This document shows, in pieces, positions 36,620 to 44,516 of a stretch of 64,000 nucleotides of DNA (positions within the stretch are counted from its first letter, which is position 1; every line of letters starts with the position of its first letter). Source of the DNA: JBBWZH01 sp035544115 (GTDB taxonomy: Bacteria; Actinomycetota; Actinomycetes; Mycobacteriales; CADCTP01); contig OY970235.1 of NCBI GenBank assembly GCA_963714145.1, positions 5,146,001 through 5,210,000 of the forward strand. The letters are read 5' to 3'. The notes under the pieces were generated by a model. The model was not told where the DNA came from. It saw only the letters and a list, made by a program, of their open reading frames with translations, and ran no database searches. Made by a program: the position numbers and the translations under genes.

Positions 36620-37648
36620 ATGATGTACACACCGGCTGCGGACCGGTACGACCAGATGGAATACCGGCGCAGCGGCCGGAGCGGGCTGCGGCTGCCGGCC
36701 ATCTCGCTGGGGCTGTGGCACAACTTCGGCCACGACCGGCCGCTCGACACCCAGCGGGCGATCCTGCGCCGGGCGTTCGACCGCGGCGTGACCCACTTCG
36801 ACCTGGCCAACAACTACGGCCCGCCGTACGGCTCGGCGGAGGAGAACTTCGGCCGGATCATGGCCACCGACTTCCGCCCGCTGCGGGACGAGCTGGTGAT
36901 CTCGACCAAGGCCGGCTATGACATGTGGCCCGGCCCGTATGGCGAGTGGGGCTCGCGCAAGTACCTGCTGGCCAGCCTGGACCAGAGCCTGGGCCGGCTG
37001 GGCCTGGACTACGTGGACATCTTCTACAGCCACCGGTTCGACCCGGCCACGCCGCTGGAAGAGACGATGGGCGCGCTCGACTCGGCGGTCCGGCAGGGCA
37101 AGGCGCTGTACGTCGGCATCTCCTCGTACTCGCCCGAGCGGACCGAGGAGGCGGTGGCGATCCTGCGCGAGCTGGGCACCCCGATGCTGATCCACCAGCC
37201 CTCCTATTCGCTGCTGAACCGCTGGATCGAGGGCGGCCTGCTGGACGTGCTGGGCGAGACCGGGGTCGGCTGCATCGTGTTCTCGCCGCTGGCCCAGGGC
37301 GTGCTCACCGACCGCTACCTGGACGGGGTGCCGGCTGGCTCACGGGCCAGCCGGGACTCCTCGCTGGACCGCGGCACGCTGACCGACTCGACAATGGCCA
37401 AGGTGCGCGGGCTGAACGAGATCGCCGGCCGGCGCGGCCAGACGCTGGCCCAGCTGGCCGTCGCCTGGACCCTGCGCGACCCGCGGGTCACCTCCGCGGT
37501 GATCGGCGCGAGCAGCGTCACCCAGCTCGACAACAACCTGGACGCCCTGCACCGGCTCGACTTCACCCCGGACGAACTGGCCGAAATCGACACCTGGGCC
37601 ACCGAGGAGGACAAGGTCAACCTCTGGGCGAAGTCCAGCCAGCAGTAG
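36620..37648 (+). CDS. Aldo-keto reductase (MgrA/YghZ-like)
   Basis: 342 residues. Catalytic tetrad: HFDLANNYG (Asp and Tyr), VISTKAGY (Lys) and FYSHRFDP (His). SSYSPERTEEAV, HQPSYSLLNRWIEGGLLD and VIGASSVTQLDNN (NADPH-binding) match the YghZ/L-glyceraldehyde-3-phosphate reductase group (AKR14). YGSAEENFGRIM near residue 65 is typical. Starts ten bases after the giant sensor, so it may be co-transcribed, though it is an ordinary metabolic enzyme and its presence there may be incidental. Confidence 0.88.
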   Translation: MMYTPAADRYDQMEYRRSGRSGLRLPAISLGLWHNFGHDRPLDTQRAILRRAFDRGVTHFDLANNYGPPYGSAEENFGRIMATDFRPLRDELVISTKAGYDMWPGPYGEWGSRKYLLASLDQSLGRLGLDYVDIFYSHRFDPATPLEETMGALDSAVRQGKALYVGISSYSPERTEEAVAILRELGTPMLIHQPSYSLLNRWIEGGLLDVLGETGVGCIVFSPLAQGVLTDRYLDGVPAGSRASRDSSLDRGTLTDSTMAKVRGLNEIAGRRGQTLAQLAVAWTLRDPRVTSAVIGASSVTQLDNNLDALHRLDFTPDELAEIDTWATEEDKVNLWAKSSQQ

Positions 37649-37714
37649 ACCGCTCGTCAACCGGCCCGGCGCCCCCGCCCTCAGCGGCCACCACAGGCGA
37701 CCGGGAGGCGACCG

Positions 37715-37960
37715 TCACCGCACGGACGCGCGGTTTCGGCCGTCCCGGTACCCGACATTTGGCGGCAGGTCCATCACGGACAGCGTGCTCGCCACGGCAG
37801 GACCGCGACCAGCGACCCAGTCGGCGAGATACCGGAGCTGGACGCCGCTGGCGGTGCGGGTCAGTGTCGCCGCGCGCTGCCCACCCTTGAAGACGTCCGC
37901 CCGGTCGACGGTACGGAGTTGCAGCAGATCCTCGTCAATCCCTGCCCCGGATGACCACTT
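37715..37960 (-). pseudogene. HipA toxin remnant (N-terminal fragment)
   Basis: The minus strand codes DLLQLRTVDRADVFKGGQRA, then ATLTRTASGVQLRYLADWV and AGRGPAVASTLSVMD, a close likeness of the N-terminal domain of HipA-type kinases (strand with V-x-K-G-G-x-x-A-x-T-L-x-R, then L-x-Y and V-A-x-T-L-P). After about 60 residues similarity ends and the frame stops. There is no start codon after the in-frame TAG at 37961-37963, and no kinase domain. It is therefore a decayed piece of a toxin gene, not a working one. Confidence 0.55.
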
Positions 37961-37970
37961 CTACGCTGAC

Positions 37971-38061
37971 CTCCGATCCGCACGATCGCACGGCTCAGCC
38001 ACTCTAGCCGGCCAAAACGCGCGCGATCCAGGGTGAATCCGCGCGAACGTGCGGATCGGAG
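37971..38061. repeat. 14-bp inverted repeat pair flanking a 63-base spacer
   Basis: CTCCGATCCGCACG (37971-37984) is exactly repeated in reverse as CGTGCGGATCGGAG (38048-38061). It lies right upstream of the HipA remnant, where a HipB-type operator would be expected, but could also be the ends of a small deleted element. The rest of the 37649-38348 gap holds no other gene that I can support. Confidence 0.5.
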
Positions 38062-38172
38062 CCCGGACCGGCCGAGCCAGGGGTCAGGTGAGCCGGTACC
38101 GGCTCGCCGAGCACGGTCTGCTCCCGACCTCAGCTACCACACACCGGCAGCTACCGCACATCTCTGTCCACA

Positions 38173-38199
38173 GGCGGATCCTCCTTCCACAGATCCGCC
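38173..38199. promoter_or_regulatory. Inverted repeat GGCGGATC...GATCCGCC
   Basis: Perfect 8-bp stem with an 11-base loop (CTCCTTCCACA), 150 bases before the small gene at 38349. It may be a terminator for leftward transcription or an operator. Confidence 0.35.
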
Positions 38200-38348
38200 C
38201 GCCCACCTACCCCGCCCAACCCCACCCACATAGCGTCGGCTGCGTCAGCAGCCACCCGGCCGCCGACGCGAAGGCGGCCCCGGGCCGGTGTTAGCACCAC
38301 CCGCCCAGGGCCTTGGCCATCGCTCCTATCCAACTAGGAGGACGACCC

Positions 38349-38651
38349 GTGCCCGAGCCTAGCCACCACCCCGCCCCACCCCACACCGCCCAGTCCCGGC
38401 AGGTGCTGCCCGGCGGCGAGACCATCGAGATCGACGGCTCCACCGTCGCCGACCCGGAGACCGGCCAGCCCACCCCGGTCGCCGTGCTCCGCCTGCCCGC
38501 CTGGCGTCTGCGCGAGCTTGCCGCCGCCCTCGAAGCCTGGACGGCCACCCACGCCCTCCTCACGACAACCATGCACCTGCCCATCGAGCTCGCCCTGTCC
38601 AGGGCCCTGACCGGCACCGCCGAGGCCCTCACCCGACCCCAAGCCCGCTGA
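38349..38651 (+). CDS. Small conserved-looking hypothetical protein
   Basis: 100 residues from GTG 38349, which follows a strong AGGAGGA ribosome binding site (38336-38342). The N-terminal 30 residues are His/Pro-rich and probably disordered. Then come VLPGGETIEIDGSTVADPETG, a short beta hairpin-like part, and two helices (RLPAWRLRELAAALEAWTATHALL and LPIELALSRALTGTAEALT). No named family. A strong hairpin directly follows the stop codon, so it is a monocistronic, well-delimited gene. Not recognised; possible small regulator. Confidence 0.6.
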   Translation: MPEPSHHPAPPHTAQSRQVLPGGETIEIDGSTVADPETGQPTPVAVLRLPAWRLRELAAALEAWTATHALLTTTMHLPIELALSRALTGTAEALTRPQAR

Positions 38652-38658
38652 CCACCCA

Positions 38659-38697
38659 GTAGCCCCGGCGCCGACGCTGAGGTCGGCGCCGGGCTAC
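38659..38697 (+). terminator. Rho-independent-type hairpin after the small gene
   Basis: GTAGCCC(C)GGCGCCGAC pairs with GTCGGCGCCGGGCTAC: 16 base pairs with one bulged C and a six-base loop GCTGAG. No T tract follows. It also insulates the toxin-antitoxin pair from upstream transcription. Confidence 0.75.
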
Positions 38698-38769
38698 TCC
38701 TCGCCAAGGGAGACCGACTTCCCCTGCACCGACCTCGACCTGATCATCACCTGACCGACCAGCACTCGA

Positions 38770-38801
38770 TACTTCGAAGTAGATCAGAAATGAGCTAGGA
38801 T
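38770..38801 (+). promoter_or_regulatory. abiE promoter with operator palindrome over the -35 box
   Basis: TACTTCGAAGTA (38770-38781) is a perfect 12-bp palindrome. TTCGAA inside it can act as -35 and lies 17 bases before TAGGAT (38796-38801), a good -10. The expected transcription start coincides with the GTG at 38808, so the messenger would be leaderless. The palindrome placement fits repression by the AbiEi antitoxin, which in studied systems binds inverted repeats at its own promoter. Confidence 0.6.
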
Positions 38802-38807
38802 GCAGCA

Positions 38808-39548
38808 GTGGAGCATGTTTCGACCATCCGCCGGCTCGGGTCGGTCACGGCCGAGCAATGGGGCATGCTGACCCGCCGCCAGGCTGAGCTCGCGGGCGTT
38901 TCTCCGGCGACCGTGCAGCGACTGGTCTCCAACGGGGTGCTCGAACGGGTCGCACACGGCGTGTACCAGATGGCCGGGGCGCCGGAAGCTGACGATCGCG
39001 CGCTCATCGCGGCCTGGCTCCAACTGGCCCCAGAGATCCCGGCCTGGCAGCGCACGCCGGATCAGGGTGTCGTCTCGCACCGATCCGCTGCCGCGCTCTA
39101 CCGCCTCGGCCACCTCCCCGCGGATCGGCACGAGTTCACCGTCGCTGGCCGCCGGCAGACCCGACGGCCGGACGTACGCCTGCACCGGCTCGCGCTGCCC
39201 GACGGGCACTGGACCCGATTTCGCGGCCTCCCGGTGACCCGGCCGGCACGGCTCGCCGCCGACCTGCTAGCCGAAGACGAAGACCCTGGTGCCGTCGGCC
39301 AGGTGATCGTCGATGCGCTGCGCGCCGGGCACGAACAATCCCCGGCGGTGGCAGCGGCTCTCGGCCGGTACGCCGCCCGCTACAAGCTCCGACGCGGCGA
39401 CGGGCTGGCCCTGCTGCGCTGGCTGCTCGATCCGATCGGCGACCCCGCCGCATCGCAGTGGCTTGCCGATGCCGAGGCCCACGCCGCGCGCACCGTCCCC
39501 CAGCCGTACCGCTCGCCCGCCCCGTCCGCCGTCGTCAGGCCGGCATGA
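38808..39548 (+). CDS. abiEi: AbiEi-family antitoxin (type IV toxin-antitoxin)
   Basis: 246 residues. N-terminal winged helix: MLTRRQAELAGVSPATVQRLVSNGVLERVAHGVYQMAGAP, the AbiEi antitoxin_4-type domain. Downstream, VVSHRSAAALYRLGHLPADRHEFTV, PDVRLHRLALPDGHWTRFRGLPVTRPARLAADLLA and the late helical part are the usual AbiEi C-terminal domain. Stop overlaps the toxin ATG (ATGA). The antitoxin counters the nucleotidyltransferase and represses the operon. A/T content at third positions is slightly higher than in flanking metabolic genes, suggesting acquisition. Confidence 0.88.
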   Translation: MEHVSTIRRLGSVTAEQWGMLTRRQAELAGVSPATVQRLVSNGVLERVAHGVYQMAGAPEADDRALIAAWLQLAPEIPAWQRTPDQGVVSHRSAAALYRLGHLPADRHEFTVAGRRQTRRPDVRLHRLALPDGHWTRFRGLPVTRPARLAADLLAEDEDPGAVGQVIVDALRAGHEQSPAVAAALGRYAARYKLRRGDGLALLRWLLDPIGDPAASQWLADAEAHAARTVPQPYRSPAPSAVVRPA

Positions 39549-40438
39549 TGCCCGCTGCGCACTTGTACGCCAGCCCCACCGCCTTCCGCCGCGCCCTGAC
39601 CGACAAGCTCCAGGCAGTCGCGTCGGCCAGCAACTGGACCCTGCCGCAACTCCAGAGGCAGATGGCCTACGACCGCCTGCTCGAACGCATGTATGCAGTC
39701 AACGATGGCTGGATCGTGAAGGGCGCCACCGCGCTGCTCGCTCGTGGCATCGGCGTCCGCGCGACCATCGACATCGACGTCTATCGCCACGCTGCCCGTG
39801 ACGTCGCCGAGGCTGACATCCGGGAGGCAACTGCTCGAGATATAGGTGACTGGTTCACCTTCGCGGTCGGCGCCTCACGTCTGGTCGCCGACGGCGGCCT
39901 GCGCCTGCCCGTGCAGGCCTCCATCGGAACGACAGTGTGGGCCTCCTTTCATGTCGACCTCGTCGGAGCCAGCGTGCGGATGACCGGACAGCCGGAACGC
40001 GTTCCGCCACTCGCCCGCGTTGTCATGCCGGATGTGGAACAGCACGGCTACTACGCCTACCCGCTCGTCGACCACATCGCGGACAAGGTTGCCGCCATGA
40101 CAGAGCGGTACGGGCGCGCCAACGCCGCCTCCACCCGATTCAAGGACTTGGTCGATCTGGTTGCCATCGTCCGTGCCGTGTCCGTGGAGGCAGAGCCACA
40201 GGCGAGGGCGATCCACTCCGAGGCGGAGCGCCGGGGCCTGCACCTACCCGATCGCCTGCGGGTACCGGACCGCGCGTTGTGGGAACGGGGCTACGCGGCC
40301 GAAGCGCGGCGGTCGCTCCTGCCAGTCGCTCACAACCTCGACGCTGCGACCAGCATTGTCGCCCCGTTCCTCGATCCCCTGCTGTCCGGCACCGCCAACG
40401 GCACCTGGCATCCGGCCGAGGCGGCCTGGTCGGGATGA
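39545..40438 (+). CDS. abiEii: AbiEii nucleotidyltransferase toxin
   Basis: 297 residues. The polymerase-beta-like nucleotidyltransferase core is seen in IVKGATALLARGIGVRATIDIDVYR: the G-x-x-A-L helix and the R-x-T-x-D-I-D metal-binding aspartates. HVDLVGA and YPLVDHIADKVAAMTERYG, with the conserved DKxxA and later FKDLVDLVAI, complete the DUF1814/AbiEii signature. In characterised members it transfers nucleotides to tRNA ends and causes growth arrest, often against phage. Translationally coupled to abiEi. Confidence 0.88.
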   Translation: MMPAAHLYASPTAFRRALTDKLQAVASASNWTLPQLQRQMAYDRLLERMYAVNDGWIVKGATALLARGIGVRATIDIDVYRHAARDVAEADIREATARDIGDWFTFAVGASRLVADGGLRLPVQASIGTTVWASFHVDLVGASVRMTGQPERVPPLARVVMPDVEQHGYYAYPLVDHIADKVAAMTERYGRANAASTRFKDLVDLVAIVRAVSVEAEPQARAIHSEAERRGLHLPDRLRVPDRALWERGYAAEARRSLLPVAHNLDAATSIVAPFLDPLLSGTANGTWHPAEAAWSG

Positions 40439-40527
40439 CCGCGCGGTGTCGGCGCGCTGATTCGATGCGCTGTGCTGAGCCGCAGCATTGCCTACAGTGA
40501 TCCGCTGTGAGCATCGGCGAGTTGGGC

Positions 40528-41448
40528 TCAGCCGAGGCGGTAGAGGTGGTGGGCGTTGCCGGCCAGGATGAGGTCGGTGACGTCGGCGGGCAGGTCGAGG
40601 GCGCGGACCGCGGCGATGTTGCGGGCGATGCCGGGGACGCCGGGCCAGTCGCTGCCGAAGACGAAGCGGCGGGCCAGGCGGGGCAGGCTGTGCCGGGCGT
40701 AGTAGTCCGGTAGCCGGTGCGGGGGCAGCCCGGCGATGTCGATCCAGACGTTGTCGTAGGTCAGGGTGAGCACGGCGGCCGTGTCGTAGGACCAGCCGCG
40801 GCCGCCGTGCGCGAGCACGAACGGGCAGCCGGGGAAGTCGCGGACCACGTCGACCAGGTGGTCCAGGCTGGCGTAGCGGTTGCGGGCGCCGGGGAAGTTG
40901 CTGGTGCCGGCGTGCACGATGATCGGGATGCCGGCCGCCTCGCAATGCCCGTACAGCGGGTAGAGCTCGGGCAGGTCCATCGGGAAGCCGCCATGCACCG
41001 GGTGCAGCTTCACCGCCACCGCGCCGTACCCGAGCTGCCGGCGGGCCTCGGCCAGCACCGGGTAGTGCACGTGCGGGTTCACGTTGGCGACCAGCGCGAA
41101 CCGGTCCGGGTCGTGCTCGGCGAACGGCAGCAGGTCCTCGATCCGCTGCCAGCCGGTGACCCGCGGGCTGTACTCGGCGAACAGCAGCGCCCGGTCGACG
41201 CCCTCGCCGGCCAGGTAGGCGGCGAACACGTCCGGGCGGGGCCGGCCGTCCGGGTCGTACAGGTCGGGCACATCGCCGGCGGTGAAGCCGGCCCGCCACT
41301 GCCCGCCGGCCACCTTCAGCCCGGCCAGCGTGGCCACGTGTACGTGCGCGTCGACGACCGTGCGAACCCCCCGAGGGCTGGCGCCGGCGAACGCGCCGGA
41401 GCGGCTGCGGTGTGCGAGATTGTATGGGTGGTCGACTTCGAGACCCAC
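40528..41448 (-). CDS. Amidohydrolase family 2 metal-dependent hydrolase
   Basis: TIM-barrel amidohydrolase of the ACMSD-like group: VVDAHVHVATLAG (the H-x-H metal site), VAVKLHPVHGG, IIVHAGTSNF, FVLAHGGRGW and FVFGSDWPGVPG (metal aspartate). Such enzymes often decarboxylate or hydrolyse aromatic acids. The start is not settled: no ATG/GTG lies right before VVDAHVHV; GTG 41448 is used here although it would overlap the divergent boxC start. TACAAT at about 41419-41424 (minus strand) could be its -10, which would then demand a shorter, non-standard start. Confidence 0.75.
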   Translation of the reverse strand: MGLEVDHPYNLAHRSRSGAFAGASPRGVRTVVDAHVHVATLAGLKVAGGQWRAGFTAGDVPDLYDPDGRPRPDVFAAYLAGEGVDRALLFAEYSPRVTGWQRIEDLLPFAEHDPDRFALVANVNPHVHYPVLAEARRQLGYGAVAVKLHPVHGGFPMDLPELYPLYGHCEAAGIPIIVHAGTSNFPGARNRYASLDHLVDVVRDFPGCPFVLAHGGRGWSYDTAAVLTLTYDNVWIDIAGLPPHRLPDYYARHSLPRLARRFVFGSDWPGVPGIARNIAAVRALDLPADVTDLILAGNAHHLYRLG

Positions 41449-43080
41449 CCGAGCCGCTACCGGCACTGGCGCCTGGACGTGGCCGGCGAGCAGGCCACGC
41501 TCACCCTGGACGTGGCCGAGCAGGGTGGCCTCCAGCCCGGCTACGAGCTGAAGCTGAACTCGTACGACCTGGGCGTCGACATCGAGCTGTACGACGCGTC
41601 CCAGCGGCTGCGCTTCGAATACCCGCAGGTCAGAGCCGTGGTGCTGGCCAGCGGCAAGGACCGGGTGTTCTGCGCCGGGGCGAACATCGGGATGCTGGCG
41701 CTCGCCTCGCACCAGTGGAAGGTGAACTTCTGCAAGTTCACCAACGAGACCCGCAACGGCATCGAGGAGGCGAGCGCCGGCTCCGGCCAGACCTGGATCG
41801 CCGCGCTGAACGGCACCACCGCCGGCGGCGGGTACGAGATCGCGTTGGCCTGCGACGAGATCCTGCTGGTGGACGACGGCTCGTCGGCCGTCTCGCTGCC
41901 GGAGGTGCCGCTGCTCGGCGTGCTGCCCGGCACCGGCGGGCTGACCCGGCTGGTGGACAAGCGGCAGGTCCGCCGCGACCTGGCCGACGTGTTCGCCACC
42001 CGGGCCGAGGGCATCCGCGGGCGGACCGCGGTGGACTGGGGCCTGGTGGACGCGATCGCCCCACCCCGGCGCTTCGCCGACATGGTCGCCGGCCGGGTGG
42101 CCGCGGCGTTGGCCGCACCCGCCGACCCGGCCCGGGCCGGCGCGACCGGTGTCGAACTGCCGCCGCTGGACCGCGCCCAGGCCGGCGACGGGATCGCGTA
42201 CCCGCATGTCCGCTGCCGGCTGGACCGGCCGGCCGGGGTGGCCGAGATCACCGTGACCGGGCCGGACGCAGTCCCCGGCACCCCGGCCGAACTGCACGCG
42301 CAGGGCGCCGGGGCCTGGGCGCTGGCGGTCGCCCGCGAGCTGGACGACCTGGTCCTGCGGCTGCGGCTGGACGAGCCGGAGCTGGGCACCTGGCTGCTGC
42401 GCGCGGCCGGCGACCCGGCCGTGCTGGTCGACTACGACACCTTCCTGGCCACCCACCGGGACGACTGGCTGGTGAGCGAGACGGTCCGGTTCCTGGGCCG
42501 GGTGCTGGCCCGCCTGGACCAGTCCGCGCGCAGCCTGTTCGCGCTGCTCGAGCCGGGCAGCTGCTTCGCCGGGCCGCTGGCCGAGCTGGCCCTGGCCGCC
42601 GACCGCAGCTTCATGCTGGACGGGGCACGCGAGGGTTCCGACCTGCCGGCGGCGACCCTGACGCTGACCGAGGCGAACTTCGGGACGTACCCGATGGCGT
42701 CCGGGCGGAGCCGGCTGGAGGTCCGGTTCGCCGGCCGGGCCGAGCCGGTGGAGGCCGCCCGCAAACTGGCCGGGGCGGCACTGACCGCGGCCGAGGCGTC
42801 CGGCGCCGGGCTGGTCACGTTCATCCCGGACGACCTGGACTGGGACGAGGAGATCCGGCTCGCGGTCGAGGAACGGGCCGCGTTCAGCCCGGACGCGCTG
42901 ACCGGGCTGGAGGCCAACCTGCGCTTCGGCGGCCCCGAGACGCTGCAGACGAAGATCTTCGGCCGGCTCACCGCCTGGCAGAACTGGATCTTCCAGCGGC
43001 CGAACGCGGCCGGCCCCGACGGCGCGCTGCGCCGCTACGGCACCGGCCAGCGCCCGGCCTTCGACCGGAAGCGAGTCTGA
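41410..43080 (+). CDS. boxC: Benzoyl-CoA-2,3-dihydrodiol lyase BoxC
   Basis: 556 residues, close to the known size of BoxC. VDFETHPSRYRHWRLDV begins the conserved part. LKLNSYDLGVDIELYDASQRLRFEYPQVRAVVLASGKDRVFCAGANIGML and VNFCKFTNETRNGIEEAS are hallmark crotonase-fold stretches, and the second crotonase-like half follows (LLEPGSCFAGPLAELALAADR). It opens the epoxide of benzoyl-CoA by hydrolysis with release of formic acid and 3,4-dehydroadipyl-CoA semialdehyde. Two GTG starts are possible (41410, 41428). boxB follows after two bases. Confidence 0.92.
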   Translation: MCEIVWVVDFETHPSRYRHWRLDVAGEQATLTLDVAEQGGLQPGYELKLNSYDLGVDIELYDASQRLRFEYPQVRAVVLASGKDRVFCAGANIGMLALASHQWKVNFCKFTNETRNGIEEASAGSGQTWIAALNGTTAGGGYEIALACDEILLVDDGSSAVSLPEVPLLGVLPGTGGLTRLVDKRQVRRDLADVFATRAEGIRGRTAVDWGLVDAIAPPRRFADMVAGRVAAALAAPADPARAGATGVELPPLDRAQAGDGIAYPHVRCRLDRPAGVAEITVTGPDAVPGTPAELHAQGAGAWALAVARELDDLVLRLRLDEPELGTWLLRAAGDPAVLVDYDTFLATHRDDWLVSETVRFLGRVLARLDQSARSLFALLEPGSCFAGPLAELALAADRSFMLDGAREGSDLPAATLTLTEANFGTYPMASGRSRLEVRFAGRAEPVEAARKLAGAALTAAEASGAGLVTFIPDDLDWDEEIRLAVEERAAFSPDALTGLEANLRFGGPETLQTKIFGRLTAWQNWIFQRPNAAGPDGALRRYGTGQRPAFDRKRV

Positions 43081-43082
43081 GC

Positions 43083-44516
43083 ATGACCGACACTCCCGTC
43101 AGCAAGATCGACTACACCGAGAAGATCCCGAACAACATCGACCTGGCCACCGACCGGCGGCTGCAGCGGGCGCTGGAGTCCTGGCAGCCGGACTTCCTGG
43201 ACTGGTGGCGCGACCTGGGCCCCGAGGTCTTCGGCCAGGACGAGGTCTACCTGCGGACCGCCACCGCGGTCGGCCGCGACGGCTGGGCGCACTTCGACTA
43301 CGTCCGGATGCCCGAGTACCGCTGGGGCATCTTCCTGGCCGAGCCGGAGCCCGGCCGGGTGATCAGCCACGGTGAGCACGCCGGGCAGCCGGTCTGGCAG
43401 CAGGTGCCCGGCGAGTACCGGTCCGACCTGCGCCGGCTGATCGTCGTGCAGGGCGACACCGAGCCGGCCTCGGTGGAGCAGCAGCGGCACCTCGGCCGCA
43501 CCGCGCCCAGCCTGTACGACCTGCGCAACCTGTTCCAGGTGAACGTCGAAGAGGGCCGGCACCTGTGGGCGATGGTCTACCTGCTGCACGGCTACTTCGG
43601 CCGGGACGGCCGGGCCGAGGCCGACCTGCTGCTGCAGCGCAACAGCGGCGACCTGGACTCCCCGCGCATCCTCGGCGCGTTCAACGAGCGCACCCCGGAC
43701 TGGCTGGCGTTCTTCATGTTCACCTACTTCACCGACCGGGACGGCAAGTTCCAGCTCGGCACGCTGAAGGAGAGCGCGTTCGACCCGCTCGCCCGCACCT
43801 GCACGTTCATGCTGCGGGAGGAGGCGCACCACATGTTCGTCGGCACCACCGGCGTGCAGCGGGTGCTGGAGCGGACCGCGGCGCTGATGGTGGAGCACGA
43901 CACCGAGGACGTCTACCCGCACGGCGGCATCCCGCTGGACCTCATCCAGCGCTACCTGAACTTCCACTTCGCCGTCTCGATGGACCTGTTCGGCTCGGAG
44001 CTGTCCACGAACGCGGCCAACTACTTCTCGTCCGGGCTCAAGGGCCGGTGGAACGAGACCCGCCGCGCCGACGACCACCGGCTGCTGGACGCGGTCGCCG
44101 CCCGGGAGACGGTCCGGGACGGCCGGCTGGCGGTCGACGAGGTGCCTGCGCTGTCGGCGCTGAACCTCGACCTGCGCAACGAGTACGTGGCCGACTGCGC
44201 CCGCGGGGTGAAGCGCTGGAACCAGGCGCTGGCCGCCGCCGGCCTGCCGCACCGCCTGACGCTGCCGCACGACGGCTTCTGCCGCCGGGTCGGCGGCTAC
44301 TCGTCCGCCCACATCACCCCGGCCGGCCAGCTCGTGGACGCCGCCAGCTGGGACCGCGGACAGCAGCACTGGCTACCGACGCCGGAGGACCGGCTGCGGG
44401 TGGCGGAGCTGATGCGACCGGTCTACCAACCGGGCCGGTTCGCCGGCTGGATCGCTCCCCCACCCACCGGCATCAACAACCAGCCGGTCGACTTCGAGTA
44501 CGTCCGCATCACCTGA
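43083..44516 (+). CDS. boxB: Benzoyl-CoA 2,3-epoxidase, oxygenase subunit BoxB
   Basis: 477 residues. IDYTEKIPNNIDLATDRRLQRALESWQPDFLDWW is a typical BoxB start. Diiron ligands: VNVEEGRHLWAMVYLL (EExRH near residue 157) and LREEAHHMFVG (EExHH near residue 246). The enzyme epoxidises the ring of benzoyl-CoA with O2. The reductase subunit gene boxA and the benzoate-CoA ligase are not in the window, so electrons must come from a product coded elsewhere. The 3' end overlaps the convergent protease-like gene by eight bases. Confidence 0.93.
   Translation: MTDTPVSKIDYTEKIPNNIDLATDRRLQRALESWQPDFLDWWRDLGPEVFGQDEVYLRTATAVGRDGWAHFDYVRMPEYRWGIFLAEPEPGRVISHGEHAGQPVWQQVPGEYRSDLRRLIVVQGDTEPASVEQQRHLGRTAPSLYDLRNLFQVNVEEGRHLWAMVYLLHGYFGRDGRAEADLLLQRNSGDLDSPRILGAFNERTPDWLAFFMFTYFTDRDGKFQLGTLKESAFDPLARTCTFMLREEAHHMFVGTTGVQRVLERTAALMVEHDTEDVYPHGGIPLDLIQRYLNFHFAVSMDLFGSELSTNAANYFSSGLKGRWNETRRADDHRLLDAVAARETVRDGRLAVDEVPALSALNLDLRNEYVADCARGVKRWNQALAAAGLPHRLTLPHDGFCRRVGGYSSAHITPAGQLVDAASWDRGQQHWLPTPEDRLRVAELMRPVYQPGRFAGWIAPPPTGINNQPVDFEYVRIT

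Noticed and set aside
36620..37648. Aldo-keto reductase as part of the defence system
   Set aside because: All catalytic residues and the family match an ordinary housekeeping reductase; closeness to the sensor alone is not enough.
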